From Stenotrophomonas sp. BIO128-Bstrain (lineage in GTDB: Bacteria; Pseudomonadota; Gammaproteobacteria; Xanthomonadales; Xanthomonadaceae), in NCBI RefSeq assembly GCF_030128875.1, contig NZ_CP124620.1, forward strand, positions 2,480,001-2,544,000: DNA of 64,000 bases, given 5' to 3'. Below are positions 35,611-44,225 of this stretch, piece by piece; position 1 is the first letter of the stretch, and each line of letters starts with the position of its first letter. Both the position numbers and the translations under genes were made by a program. The notes below the pieces were generated by a model. The model saw nothing but the letters and a program-made list of their open reading frames with translations, did not search any database and was not told the origin of the DNA.

Positions 35611-37359
35611 ATGCCCATCACCGGGGTCAAGATCAAGGGTCTGAGCTGTTTCACCACAGAGTTCTGCGGCTTTGACGAGTTCAAGCTGATCAATGTCATC
35701 ATCGGGCGCAACAACACCGGCAAATCGCAGCTGCTGAAAGTGGTCCAGAGTCTTTGCTCGCCGGATCGCACCAAGTCGCGCCTTCCTGCCTCGTATCGAT
35801 TCACGGGCACCTTCGACGAAGGGACGCTGCAAGGAATTTTTTCCAATTCTCAGCGCTCTGGTGCCCTCGGCGTTCCAAACACCCAAAGCAACTGGACGCA
35901 TCACGGACTGCGGTTCGTCGACACACCAGTGAGTTGGATCGAGAACGCCCACGAGCTCGTGAGTGAGCTGTCACATCGGGCGAAGGAAAGGCCTGATGCC
36001 TGGGGCAGAATTCTCCCTCATGAAGTTAACGAAGCGACAGAGATGGAGCTTAGCAAGGCAGTAAGCCGACTCCGGGGCCCATTTGCCGACAAAGTTTTCC
36101 GCCACATGCTGGCTGATCGCGACATACGTAATGAGCCTGCCGCCGCGAAGCTTGCGCTTCGCTCAGACGGGCAAGGCGCGACGAACATCATCCGTGACCA
36201 CCTCATCCGGGCGGACAACATCATGGTGACGCGGCGCCTCATTCAAAGCGAACTGCGAGCAGCGCTCAACCATATCTTCGGTCCGGACGGTTCCTTCTCA
36301 GCAATTTCGGTTCATGAACAGGCAAGTGGCGAATGGGAGATCTTCTTGGAAGAGGCTCTCAAGGGGCTCATCCCGCTCAGCAGTTCCGGCAGTGGCTTAA
36401 AGACCGTTATCTTGGTGCTTCTCAATCTTCTGATCGTCCCCGTGCTCGAAAGCAAAAGCGCGAGTGACTACGTATTTGCGTTTGAGGAGCTTGAGAACAA
36501 CCTTCATCCATCACTGCTCCGGCGTCTGCTGAAATTCATTGACGAGTTTGCCGTCGAGAACGGCTGCACCATCTTCCTCACCACTCATTCCAGTGCAACC
36601 CTGGACCAGTTCAGTCGTTCGGGTCACGCCCAATTCGTGCGGGTTTCGCATGATGGGACCGCTGCATCGACCCAGACGATTTCGGCACACTTCGATCATT
36701 CCCAAGTGGTCGGTGACCTAGGCGCACGCGCGTCAGACATCTTGCAAGCGAACGGAATCATCTGGGTTGAAGGTCCCTCAGATGCTATCTACCTAAACCA
36801 TTGGATCAAGACCTTCTCCGAAGGGAGTCTCTTGGAAGGCCGCGATTACGCCTGCGCCTTCTACGGCGGATCGCTTCTGGCGCGCACAAGCTTCGGGGAG
36901 CCAACCGGACCCAATCCCGAAGAACTCATCCAGCTTCTCCGGCTCAATCGGAATGCCGCCTTGGTCTGTGACAGTGATCGATCTTCCAAGGGCGCTGCAC
37001 TAAAGCGTCGGGTTATCAAAGCACAGGAGGAGATCGCAAAGCTTCCGGATGGCTACATGTGGGTGACTGCCGGCAAGGAAATTGAGAGTTACCTGCCTGG
37101 CTCAGTGGTTGGCAAGGCGCTTGGCATGAAAGTTGATCCCGTTGATCCTGCGCAGTTCGAGCTCTTCTTTCCAAGCGCATCGAAGTCGAAGAAGGGGGAC
37201 TCTTACGTTGAAGCCAAGCTCAATCGGGCTAGCATCGATAAGGTTGAGCTTGCTCTGGCCTCACGCGAGCACACCACATCAGTGAACATGGCGACACGCT
37301 TCGACTGGTCCGAGCGCATGAAGGCGCTCGTTAGCACCATCCAGAAGTGGAACGCCTAG
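35611..37359 (+). CDS. OLD-family ATPase/TOPRIM protein (predicted ATP-dependent endonuclease)
   Basis: ATG 35611 follows AAGGA; 582 aa. The ABC-type ATPase part has Walker A GRNNTGKS (residues 32-39), a signature-like LSSSGSGLKT, Walker B FAFEELENNLHP and an H-loop TTHSSATLD. After about residue 380 a TOPRIM domain follows, with the catalytic glutamate in ANGIIWVEGPSDAIYL and later CDSDRSS (DxD). OLD nucleases defend against phages, alone or with a UvrD-like partner. No helicase is adjacent, so a stand-alone enzyme is likely. Confidence 0.85.
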   Translation: MPITGVKIKGLSCFTTEFCGFDEFKLINVIIGRNNTGKSQLLKVVQSLCSPDRTKSRLPASYRFTGTFDEGTLQGIFSNSQRSGALGVPNTQSNWTHHGLRFVDTPVSWIENAHELVSELSHRAKERPDAWGRILPHEVNEATEMELSKAVSRLRGPFADKVFRHMLADRDIRNEPAAAKLALRSDGQGATNIIRDHLIRADNIMVTRRLIQSELRAALNHIFGPDGSFSAISVHEQASGEWEIFLEEALKGLIPLSSSGSGLKTVILVLLNLLIVPVLESKSASDYVFAFEELENNLHPSLLRRLLKFIDEFAVENGCTIFLTTHSSATLDQFSRSGHAQFVRVSHDGTAASTQTISAHFDHSQVVGDLGARASDILQANGIIWVEGPSDAIYLNHWIKTFSEGSLLEGRDYACAFYGGSLLARTSFGEPTGPNPEELIQLLRLNRNAALVCDSDRSSKGAALKRRVIKAQEEIAKLPDGYMWVTAGKEIESYLPGSVVGKALGMKVDPVDPAQFELFFPSASKSKKGDSYVEAKLNRASIDKVELALASREHTTSVNMATRFDWSERMKALVSTIQKWNA

Positions 37360-38519
37360 TCTTTTTCTTTCACTCGTTCCAAGTGTTTATTCATGACCCA
37401 GCCAAAAATTATCATCCCGTCATCGTCGACAGTCTGAACATAACGCCACTTGCCAGCTGCTTTTAGCACCTGAACCTCATCGGCACGATGTAGCACGAGG
37501 GTTGGTTTTTGACGCAGCACTGGGCGGAGGGGTGCCACATCGACGACCACTTCGTAGCTGTTCTCAATGATACCCAGGTCTCTCAGCTCCTCAGTGAGCG
37601 TGAGCTGCCGCGCGGCTTTGTCGTCTTGTGCTTGCAGAACGGCCATCTGGGCTTGGTGTTGTTGCTGCATCCGAGCGACGATTTCAGCATGGTCTCGGCC
37701 GCTGCTAGCTTCGCTGTATATGAAACAAGCCAACTGCAACGCCATCAAGAAGACTTCGAGGCGCTGCGATGGATTTAACCCTGCTACGCGCGCAGCGCTT
37801 AGACACCACGCGATCCAAGAACTCAGCCACGCCTCACTGACCGGGTCTATTTCAGCGACTTCCGAGTCCTGGCTCCGCCCTTTATCCAGTTCAACCGCTG
37901 CGGACAGACCTGTTTCTTCGCTATCCTCCAATATGCGTCGAATACCCTCCCGCGCTCGCTCATCTGTGACAAGCGACGCCCATGCTCTATACGAGTCGGT
38001 TTGCGTCAGCTGACTTGCGAGATCCATTCGCTCAGTGAATTGCTGCCCCATTCGTCGGATGAAGTTCTGGGTTTCCTCAGCTTCCTGGACGGCGCGGCGA
38101 GCGGCATCGTATCCCAAGTGATCCTGCCAAGCCCGGATGTTAGTAATGCTGTCGTAAGCAGCCTTGGCTGCCTCACTGACGGACAGCGACCATCCCGCAA
38201 GCGTCTTGTCCAATGCCGCTGCCGCGTAGCTCTCGAGCCGACTTGTTTGGCGCAAGGCTTCCACGGCAAGTTGGTTCTGGTTCTTTGCGAAGTCCAACAG
38301 CTGGTGTTCTTTAGCCGCCCACTCGCGAGCCTGCTTCAAGCCAGGTGTTTCAAGCGCCTGCATTGCTTTCAGGATCGAGTGCTCCTCAAGGCGATGAACG
38401 ATTTGCCACGGATCATTGCGAACTTGAGTCTCTGCGAAGCGCGCGGCGTCACTTCGATCCACGACGCGAGAGCGCATCGTTGCGTCTGCTTTTCGCAGAT
38501 CTTCTCGGTCTGAGGTCAT
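37356..38519 (-). CDS. Uncharacterised helical protein with C-terminal SH3-like domain
   Basis: 387 aa. Most of it is predicted helical and charged. The last ~60 residues (VLRQKPTLVLHRADEVQVL..KWRYVQTVDD..GWVMNKHLERV) look like a bacterial SH3 (SH3b) fold. A hydrophobic stretch around WLSSWIAWCLSAARVAG and LALQLACFIYSEA may associate with a membrane. It is convergent with the OLD-type gene; their stop codons share the palindrome CTAG. No function assigned. Confidence 0.7.
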   Translation of the reverse strand: MTSDREDLRKADATMRSRVVDRSDAARFAETQVRNDPWQIVHRLEEHSILKAMQALETPGLKQAREWAAKEHQLLDFAKNQNQLAVEALRQTSRLESYAAAALDKTLAGWSLSVSEAAKAAYDSITNIRAWQDHLGYDAARRAVQEAEETQNFIRRMGQQFTERMDLASQLTQTDSYRAWASLVTDERAREGIRRILEDSEETGLSAAVELDKGRSQDSEVAEIDPVSEAWLSSWIAWCLSAARVAGLNPSQRLEVFLMALQLACFIYSEASSGRDHAEIVARMQQQHQAQMAVLQAQDDKAARQLTLTEELRDLGIIENSYEVVVDVAPLRPVLRQKPTLVLHRADEVQVLKAAGKWRYVQTVDDDGMIIFGWVMNKHLERVKEKD

Positions 38520-38618
38520 CGGGCGGCTCGCTGGATAAGTCGAGCCATCTTAGGGGCGCCTAGTGTCCTCGGCCAGTATGCGGCGGGATTTAGCCCTCCG
38601 CACCAGAAAAACGCACCG

Positions 38619-38969
38619 TCAATCCTGAGCTTGAGGCGCGCTCTGAGCTTGTCGAACCCGGATCTCCTCCGCGAGCGCCCTAAGCTCTTCCGGTTCGTAG
38701 TCCTGGACGGCTTTAATCAGCTCGGCGAGTTCCGCCGTCTCGGCAACCAAATACGCCACGGACACGCCCAAGGACTGGGCGATCTTCCAGGTCGTTTCCC
38801 AGTCGGTCGCATGGACGCCGCTCTCATAGCGGCTGATGTAGGGTCCTGCCCGCTTGTCATCTAACCCCACGCTCTTCCCCAGGGCCCGCTGTGAGACGCC
38901 AGACGCTTTGCGGACCTCCTTCATGCGGGTCGCGATAAGGGTCTGGATCGAGAGGGCGAGCGCGTTCAT
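38619..38969 (-). CDS. XRE-family (Cro/CI-type HTH) regulator
   Basis: Start at 38969 gives 116 aa. The HTH domain covers about residues 10-66: IATRMKEVRKASGVSQRALGKSVGLDDKR, YISRYESGVHATDWETTWKIAQSLGVSVAYL. The C-terminal helical tail (LAELIKAVQDYEPEELRALAEEI) may dimerise. A long inverted repeat lies 37-69 bp upstream of its start, pointing to autoregulation. It may control the divergent lipoprotein gene or mobility genes of the island. Confidence 0.88.
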   Translation of the reverse strand: MNALALSIQTLIATRMKEVRKASGVSQRALGKSVGLDDKRAGPYISRYESGVHATDWETTWKIAQSLGVSVAYLVAETAELAELIKAVQDYEPEELRALAEEIRVRQAQSAPQAQD

Positions 38970-39005
38970 CTGGGAATGATGAACGTCAGTTACGCCCAAC
39001 GCACA

Positions 39006-39038
39006 GTTACGTTGAACGCACCATACGTTTGACGTAAC
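39006..39038. promoter_or_regulatory. Inverted-repeat operator for the XRE regulator
   Basis: GTTACGTTGAACG and CGTTTGACGTAAC form a 13-bp dyad (11 of 13 pairs) around a 7-bp spacer. An additional GTTACG half-site lies at 38989. The site lies between the XRE gene and the divergent lipoprotein gene. Confidence 0.65.
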
Positions 39039-39208
39039 CTTTTTGGCAAGCCCGCTCCGGATCGGCACCCCTCCATCGCCTGATGCTCGCTCAAGCGCGC
39101 TCGTCCAATCGGCCCCTACGGTCTCCGGCCGAGTCCCGGGACCTGCCTAAAGCTCTGTCCGCACTCCCTGCCCTCACCCATCCGCTTTCAGACCTCAAAG
39201 GAATGACC

Positions 39209-39517
39209 ATGCCCAAGACCCTTCTGGCTTCACTTGCCACCGCCTTGCTGCTGACTGCGTGCTCTGCTGGACCGTCTGCAAACAAGGCGGAGGACGCGAT
39301 GCTTGTCTTTGTGAAGGCCAACGGATCTGACGACGCTCGCTTGACCAAGTTTGCTATCGGCAAGTGCGAGAAAGGCGACGGTGGCTACAACTGCCCCGTC
39401 CAGGCCCGCGTCTTGGCCATGAATGGTCGCTTTGACGAAGACTTCAATGGCGTCTTTACGTTCGCCGAGGTGGACGGCAACTACCGAGTCGTCGGCGTCG
39501 TCAGTCGCACCCTTTGA
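39209..39517 (+). CDS. Small predicted lipoprotein
   Basis: ATG 39209, preceded by AAAGGA; 102 aa. Signal MPKTLLASLATALLLTACSAG has a lipobox LTAC. The mature part carries a cysteine pair (KCEKGDGGYNCP) and ends in a beta-rich FTFAEVDGNYRVVGVVSRTL. It resembles small NTF2-like or DUF-type lipoproteins, but I cannot name a family. It probably sits in the same operon as the next membrane protein gene (64-bp gap). Confidence 0.75.
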   Translation: MPKTLLASLATALLLTACSAGPSANKAEDAMLVFVKANGSDDARLTKFAIGKCEKGDGGYNCPVQARVLAMNGRFDEDFNGVFTFAEVDGNYRVVGVVSRTL

Positions 39518-39581
39518 TTGACCCCGACGCACTTCGCACGGCAGCCCGCGCTTATCACCCCAGAGCCAATCAGGAATTCCC

Positions 39582-39965
39582 ATGACCGTCGGCACGTTCT
39601 TCCTCCTGCTCGTCCTCGGCGCCACCGCGCTTGTGCTTATTGGCTTGGGCCGCAGTTTCAAACTGCGGAGCGAGCGCGGCAACTTTGAGCAGGACTACGC
39701 GCGAAGCTACTTCTCCCGCCCGGGCGCCATCGCGCTGTCCCCTGAGCAAGCGAGGATCAAGCTTCGTGACCGCAACCAGACCAAGATCTACCCTTTTGCT
39801 GACGTGCGAGCCTGGGAAAAGCACTGGCACAACACTAAACGCGAAGGCACGCTGACGGTGAGTGTGCGCGACCTCGACCAGCCTGTTTGGACGATCAAGT
39901 TCGGCAACGAAGCGGAGATGAATCGCTGGTATGAGCTTCTAGACCAAGCAATCAACGACAACTGA
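39582..39965 (+). CDS. Membrane-anchored small protein with PH-like domain
   Basis: 127 aa with one N-terminal TM helix (residues 5-22, FFLLLVLGATALVLIGLG) and a cytoplasmic beta-rich domain (IKLRDRNQTKIYPFADVRAWEKHW, LTVSVRDLDQPVWTIKF, then a closing helix NEAEMNRWYELLDQAI). The strand order plus final helix suggests a PH-like fold similar to DUF4755 proteins; that is a guess from pattern. Function unknown. Confidence 0.7.
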   Translation: MTVGTFFLLLVLGATALVLIGLGRSFKLRSERGNFEQDYARSYFSRPGAIALSPEQARIKLRDRNQTKIYPFADVRAWEKHWHNTKREGTLTVSVRDLDQPVWTIKFGNEAEMNRWYELLDQAINDN

Positions 39966-39975
39966 GCGGATCAAA

Positions 39976-40004
39976 GAAGAGGGCAGGATGATCCCGCCCT
40001 CTTC
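39976..40004. terminator. Hairpin between convergent small genes
   Basis: GAAGAGGGC pairs perfectly with GCCCTCTTC around an 11-nt loop. It lies between two convergent genes, though without a T-run. Confidence 0.55.
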
Positions 40005-40008
40005 GCCC

Positions 40009-40185
40009 TCACTTGCCCAGGTGGCGCTTTACATCCTTGGTCATCACGCCCACTGCCGCCACAGCCTCTTTCAGCTTTGCCGGTGTGACGTTGAAGTGCT
40101 TGGACCAATCCCGCAGCTCCCACTCTTCATTTACGTTGATGCGAATGCCATCGGGCGGACCGCGCTTGCTCAGATCGTCTGCCAT
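40009..40185 (-). CDS. DUF3606 small protein
   Basis: ATG 40185 gives 58 aa: MADDLSKRGPPDGIRINVNEEWELR... then DWSKHFNVTPAKLKEAVAAVG and a basic end. This KRGP-x-D-x-RINVNE pattern with a C-terminal helix-turn-helix-like half is the DUF3606 family, common in proteobacterial islands. Role unknown. An upstream extension exists but has no support. Confidence 0.75.
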   Translation of the reverse strand: MADDLSKRGPPDGIRINVNEEWELRDWSKHFNVTPAKLKEAVAAVGVMTKDVKRHLGK

Positions 40186-40741
40186 TGCCAATCCCCTTCC
40201 GCGCCTCGAAGTGTGAGGCGCCTCACGTTCTCTCCACACCCCGCCGTTGTCCAGTCGGAATCATCCGCGTGTAAAGGTAGGCCTTTTCCTACTTTCAACC
40301 AGCCTACTCCTTGCCGATCTGAGCGCACGCAAGCAGCAGCAGATGAAGACAACCCAAAGCGTCGCGGCGTGGCGGACAGGGTGCACGCCACAGCGGGTTC
40401 GCCTTCCCAAGGCCGAGCCCGTTACCCGAGGCCCCGCCACCAACAGATAGGGCACACAGCAAGCCAAAAGACCTCGCCGTGCGGAACCAACTGCCGGCCT
40501 TTGCAGATGCGTCCGCTGGGGAGGCAGCAGTTCTCGATGTCCCGGACGGGTTACAAAGGCCGGTTTAGTGCAACGATTAATCGTCGACCTGAGTATCCGC
40601 CAGGTGAGAAGTAAACTTTAGCCTAGCGCTGGTTGGGCGCGCCTGCACGACCCTCCTCATCACGCGTTACAACTACCGATCTGAGCATTCATACGCCGAC
40701 GAGAGAGTTGACAACACTCTGATTCTTGTTAGGAATCAGGC
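40186..40741. other. Intergenic region, no gene seen
   Basis: About 556 bp with no frame that I trust. A GGTAGGCCTTTTCCTACTTTC stretch near 40275 has weak dyad character. The right end holds the promoter and hairpin of the next small gene. Confidence 0.45.
40708..40739 (+). promoter_or_regulatory. Promoter and hairpin overlapping the start of the small gene at 40742
   Basis: TTGACA (40708-40713) is followed by a dyad CTGATTC-TTGTTAG-GAATCAG (40719-40739) that ends 2 bp before the ATG and covers the AGGAA ribosome site. It could be an operator over the promoter or an RNA hairpin that masks the ribosome site. Confidence 0.5.
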
Positions 40742-40966
40742 ATGAACACACTCCCCTGCAATCCACATACCTCAGACTTTCCCGACTTCGACGAGCCAAA
40801 CACAGCGGAATCGCGCCAAGAGCATGTGCATCTCTGGCTTCGATGCTTAGCTGATCAAGGGGAGCAACCCGACGCCCGCATACATGCCGCTTTAGATCGC
40901 TATGTGGATGGCAGCTATGATCTCCACACGCTCAGCCAAGCAGTCATCAAGCCCTACCTGCACTGA
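40742..40966 (+). CDS. Small acidic protein, VbhA-antitoxin-like C-terminus
   Basis: 74 aa, acidic. The second half (ARIHAALDRYVDGSYDLHTLSQAVIKPYL) resembles the short VbhA-type antitoxin motif that ends in a G-x-[IY]-[DS]-L-D/H-E-like helix, from memory. No Fic toxin gene is near. TAGGAATCAGG upstream supplies a ribosome site inside a hairpin. Real but functionally uncertain. Confidence 0.55.
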   Translation: MNTLPCNPHTSDFPDFDEPNTAESRQEHVHLWLRCLADQGEQPDARIHAALDRYVDGSYDLHTLSQAVIKPYLH

Positions 40967-41103
40967 CGGTTGGCCAACCGCTAACAACCAGGCGCTTAAC
41001 GCTGGACTGAGTGCTGGGCCCAGCCAGATCGCGCGGTGACAGCGTGCGTGGTGCGCGAGGCACCAGGCAGACCACGTGTTGTAGGACTCTGGGTGCCAAC
41101 TTC

Positions 41104-41901
41104 CTACGACCAGCGCTGCGATGGTGCGTTGTTCGCTTTTTGCCATGCCGCTAGCACTGCATCGTTGTTGTTCAAGACAACGGAATCGTCAGAAGCAGAC
41201 CAAGCCTGAGTTATGTCCTTTCTCTGGTGAACCAGCATTGCGCGCTCGAAATCTTTGACGAGTTTCGACAATACATGCCCCGGGGATGTGGGTTGAACTT
41301 TTGGTTGCTCCACACGCAGCGCCGCTCGCTCTGCATCTGATGCTTGTCGAAGATGGGCAGTGATGGATTGCAAGATGGTTGCGCGAATCCATTCCACTTG
41401 CGGCTTGCCATTGATGACGCCATCGAGCTCACGCGTCTTCTGAGCGAGTCCCTGCGCATCCACCTTGCGTGTCGTTGCCAGGAGGTGGGCGTAGTAGTGG
41501 CGCGCATCTGCATTCTTAGGCGGCTCGTGCATGCTCACTTGGATAGCGAACTGGAAGCGAAGCACCAGCTTCCTGGCCACATCCAACGTCAAAGCCCACC
41601 GCTGATCGTCGTCAAGTTCGTGAGGTAGTGCAATCTCGAACGCGCGAGCCACGGTGCTGTCTTTGCGCCTCTCAGCAGCTTCGACTGCGCTCCACAACTG
41701 CTGAGGATCTTCGGTCCACTCAGGCGCGCCGATGGGACTAATGCAGGTAACGCGCTGGACGCCCGAACGAGTCTGATAGTTGTGCACGATCCCTGTGCGT
41801 GTGTCTGTAAGGCACAACGCACCGCGATAGGCTGCGGCCGCGACGGCTGAGTGCTGTTTGGCACGACTGAACGTTTTGACGCGAGTGTGATAAATGGCCA
41901 T
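41104..41901 (-). CDS. MobA/MobL-like protein, short and with degenerate histidine motif
   Basis: 265 aa, clearly paralogous to the relaxase at 33561-35156 over its N-terminus (MAIYHTRVKTFSRAKQHSAVAAAAYRGAL; ISPIGAPEW; ALPHELDDDQRWAL). The relaxase HHVH triad is replaced: residues 135-139 read HYYAH, so two of three metal-binding histidines are tyrosines. The long C-terminal half is missing. It may be an inactive remnant, or a non-catalytic accessory. The upstream region has no obvious oriT. Confidence 0.75.
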   Translation of the reverse strand: MAIYHTRVKTFSRAKQHSAVAAAAYRGALCLTDTRTGIVHNYQTRSGVQRVTCISPIGAPEWTEDPQQLWSAVEAAERRKDSTVARAFEIALPHELDDDQRWALTLDVARKLVLRFQFAIQVSMHEPPKNADARHYYAHLLATTRKVDAQGLAQKTRELDGVINGKPQVEWIRATILQSITAHLRQASDAERAALRVEQPKVQPTSPGHVLSKLVKDFERAMLVHQRKDITQAWSASDDSVVLNNNDAVLAAWQKANNAPSQRWS

Positions 41902-42749
41902 GAATGCTCCGTTCGTTGATTGAGCATCCAGCTATGAGGCAACTTGGCAATAGAGCAAGGCGTATTTAAACGAGCTGATCGCCCCTTTTCTGACGCCTAA
42001 AGGCCATGGAATTTGGCGAGCCGTTTCATCGTTTTCTTACGTTCAGCATTGCGGCCAGCCGGAGCCAAACGCCACGCACATTCCTCAGAAAAAATTGACC
42101 CTGTTGAAGGGCATGAGCCTTGGATTCGACTGCCGCGCTTTCGACATGCAATAGAAAGGGCGCCTGCATAGGCCGGCACCTTGGATGACGCCTCAGCTGG
42201 TATGACATGCGTTGGCGCAGTAGTAGCACCCATTGATGCGGCTCTGCGGCCAATTGGCTTTCGCAGCGGCCACGGCCTGCCCGCAAGTCAAATGAGAGCC
42301 CATACGGATACGCAAATCAGACAGGCGAAACGCCGTCAACACCAGTTATTCCTAATTTCCACTTTTCGGTCAGCGCGCACTGACTGGATCCAGCCGGCTG
42401 GGCCATAGAATGCCTAAAGGCCCTCTTTAGATATTAACGGCATCGCGCCCAACCCGACTAATTTACCTGGCGTTCATATTATATGTCCATTATTTTTGGC
42501 ACATATGCATAACCAAACACTATGGCAAGTTCTTTCATAACGCTGCGTAGATAAACTCTAGAGGCTATACGCCCCAAATGTTCTACGGCAATTCTTAGCA
42601 ATAATATTCTTTAAAAATTTACGTCGATTGCAAGGCGATTTCTCAACGCCCGGGCGTCAACCATCCACGAGAAAATAGTTCAGAATTGCCAATTGACAGA
42701 AAATGTTTATCTCTTATCAACAGTCTACCCTCATAAATACGGATCGTAG
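41902..42749. other. Long non-coding, partly AT-rich region before the second recombinase
   Basis: 848 bp without a supported gene. From about 42420 onward it is strikingly AT-rich compared with the island. It contains dyads CATATTATATG (near 42474), ACGCCCGGGCGT (42646-42657) and several ATAT steps. It is the likely promoter/control region, or a recombination site, of the recombinase at 42750. Confidence 0.5.
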
Positions 42750-44141
42750 ATGCCCTCTGATTTACCCCACTTCAACCCCGAAACACCGCTCAGCGCCAAA
42801 GACTCACTTCAAATCAGCAGCATCAAGCTCGGCAAGCTCGAACTGAGAGATGTCGTCGTCAACAGTCGCCAGGCTGGCATCCAGCTTTACGAGATCTTGC
42901 AGCTTACGATCCAGCAGATCGAAAACTCTCGACGCCGTCGCAATAGCACGCGCTTCCCGGACACGCTTCCAATCGCGAGCCCTTCCCGGCGGCTATCAGA
43001 AGAAGTTGCGGACTACTTAGCCGACATGACGCGCCGCGCGTTGCAAGACACAACGATCAAAGCAGCTGCGCGCTCGTTGAAGATCTTACAAATGACGTGT
43101 GGCGACATCCCGGTGTCGATGATTGACCATCGCCACATACATCAGATGTGGAACCTGCTGCGCTCATCGCCGCCGAACTTGACCACTGACCCTACGCTTC
43201 AATGCATGACGGTTGATGCACTGATTGCCCTGGGCAAGAGGCTCACCGTGCCTGCCCCCGCCGTAGCGACCTTAGAGCTTCATCGCCGAATGCTCACAAC
43301 ATTCTTCCAAGCTCTCGTCAACACCAAAGCCATCCCCCACTCGCCGATGGCCGCGTTCCGCCCGGTCAAAGCAAGTCTTTTAGAAAGCGGCAAGAGCGCA
43401 GAGCGGCTACTGAGCACCGCAGACGTGCAGAGGATCTTCAATCCAGACACGTTCACACCGTGGGCATCCAAGTTCCCACATCGCTGGTGGGCAACGATGA
43501 TTGGCCTCTTCACTGGGGCACGGGTCAACGAAGTCGCACAGCTTAAAGTTGCAGACATCATCCAAGACCAAGGCACCTGGTGCATTGCAATTCGGATGAC
43601 CAAAGATGCTGATCTTGCTAAGAGCGACGGGCAGCAAACCAGGCAGCGGCTTAAAGGAAAAAGCGCGATCCGCACGATCCCGGTGCACCCTGCCTTGCTC
43701 AACGCAGGCCTTCTCGACTTGGTTGCAGACGTGCGAGCATGCGGGCACCCTCGCCTGTTCCCGCAGCTTTCGGCAGGCCTGAACAAGTCAACGGGCAAGA
43801 CCAACGCCAGATACAGCCAGGCCCTTGTCATCCAGCTCAGCAACTATTTTAAGGACTTGGGCTTCCCCAAGGGTGTTGGCTTCCATGGCTTCCGCCACAC
43901 GCTTGCCACAGAGTTGGAAGCTGCTGGCGTCAATGAGGAGGACATTGCTCTCATCACGGGGCACTCCATCTCTAAGAAGGTTCCCGTGCTGCATAGCAAC
44001 TACATCCACCGCTCGCCGAAGCTGGTGCGCGAGCGTCAAATCGCGGCATTGGCGAAATACAACCCGTCCGTAGTGCTCCCGGTGTATCAACGCGGACAGT
44101 TCAAAGAAAAGCTAGGGAAAGAGGCGAAGATGTATCCGTAA
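42750..44141 (+). CDS. Tyrosine recombinase/integrase (second in island)
   Basis: 463 aa. A divergent N-terminal SAM-like/core-binding part (VADYLADMTRRALQDTTIKAAARSLKIL) precedes the catalytic domain with GLFTGARVNEVAQL (Arg I), a K-containing beta turn (RTIPVHPALL), HGFRHTLATEL (HxxR), ITGHSISKK and the nucleophile in LHSNYIHR. All catalytic residues are kept. It lies 18 kb from the island end, so it may serve a nested element, a rearrangement or resolution function rather than mutS integration. Confidence 0.88.
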   Translation: MPSDLPHFNPETPLSAKDSLQISSIKLGKLELRDVVVNSRQAGIQLYEILQLTIQQIENSRRRRNSTRFPDTLPIASPSRRLSEEVADYLADMTRRALQDTTIKAAARSLKILQMTCGDIPVSMIDHRHIHQMWNLLRSSPPNLTTDPTLQCMTVDALIALGKRLTVPAPAVATLELHRRMLTTFFQALVNTKAIPHSPMAAFRPVKASLLESGKSAERLLSTADVQRIFNPDTFTPWASKFPHRWWATMIGLFTGARVNEVAQLKVADIIQDQGTWCIAIRMTKDADLAKSDGQQTRQRLKGKSAIRTIPVHPALLNAGLLDLVADVRACGHPRLFPQLSAGLNKSTGKTNARYSQALVIQLSNYFKDLGFPKGVGFHGFRHTLATELEAAGVNEEDIALITGHSISKKVPVLHSNYIHRSPKLVRERQIAALAKYNPSVVLPVYQRGQFKEKLGKEAKMYP

Positions 44142-44225
44142 CTCCGAAACGAAAGCTGCGCTCCAGCCTGCCTCAGCGCCAAGCTGCAATCGCAAGCTGG
44201 ATCTTCGGAGAGCACGACGAACCTA

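Noticed and set aside
42750..44141. Second recombinase as the enzyme that inserted the island in mutS
   Set aside because: It lies far from both cores; the broken integrase at 59265-61987 is adjacent to attR, the usual place.
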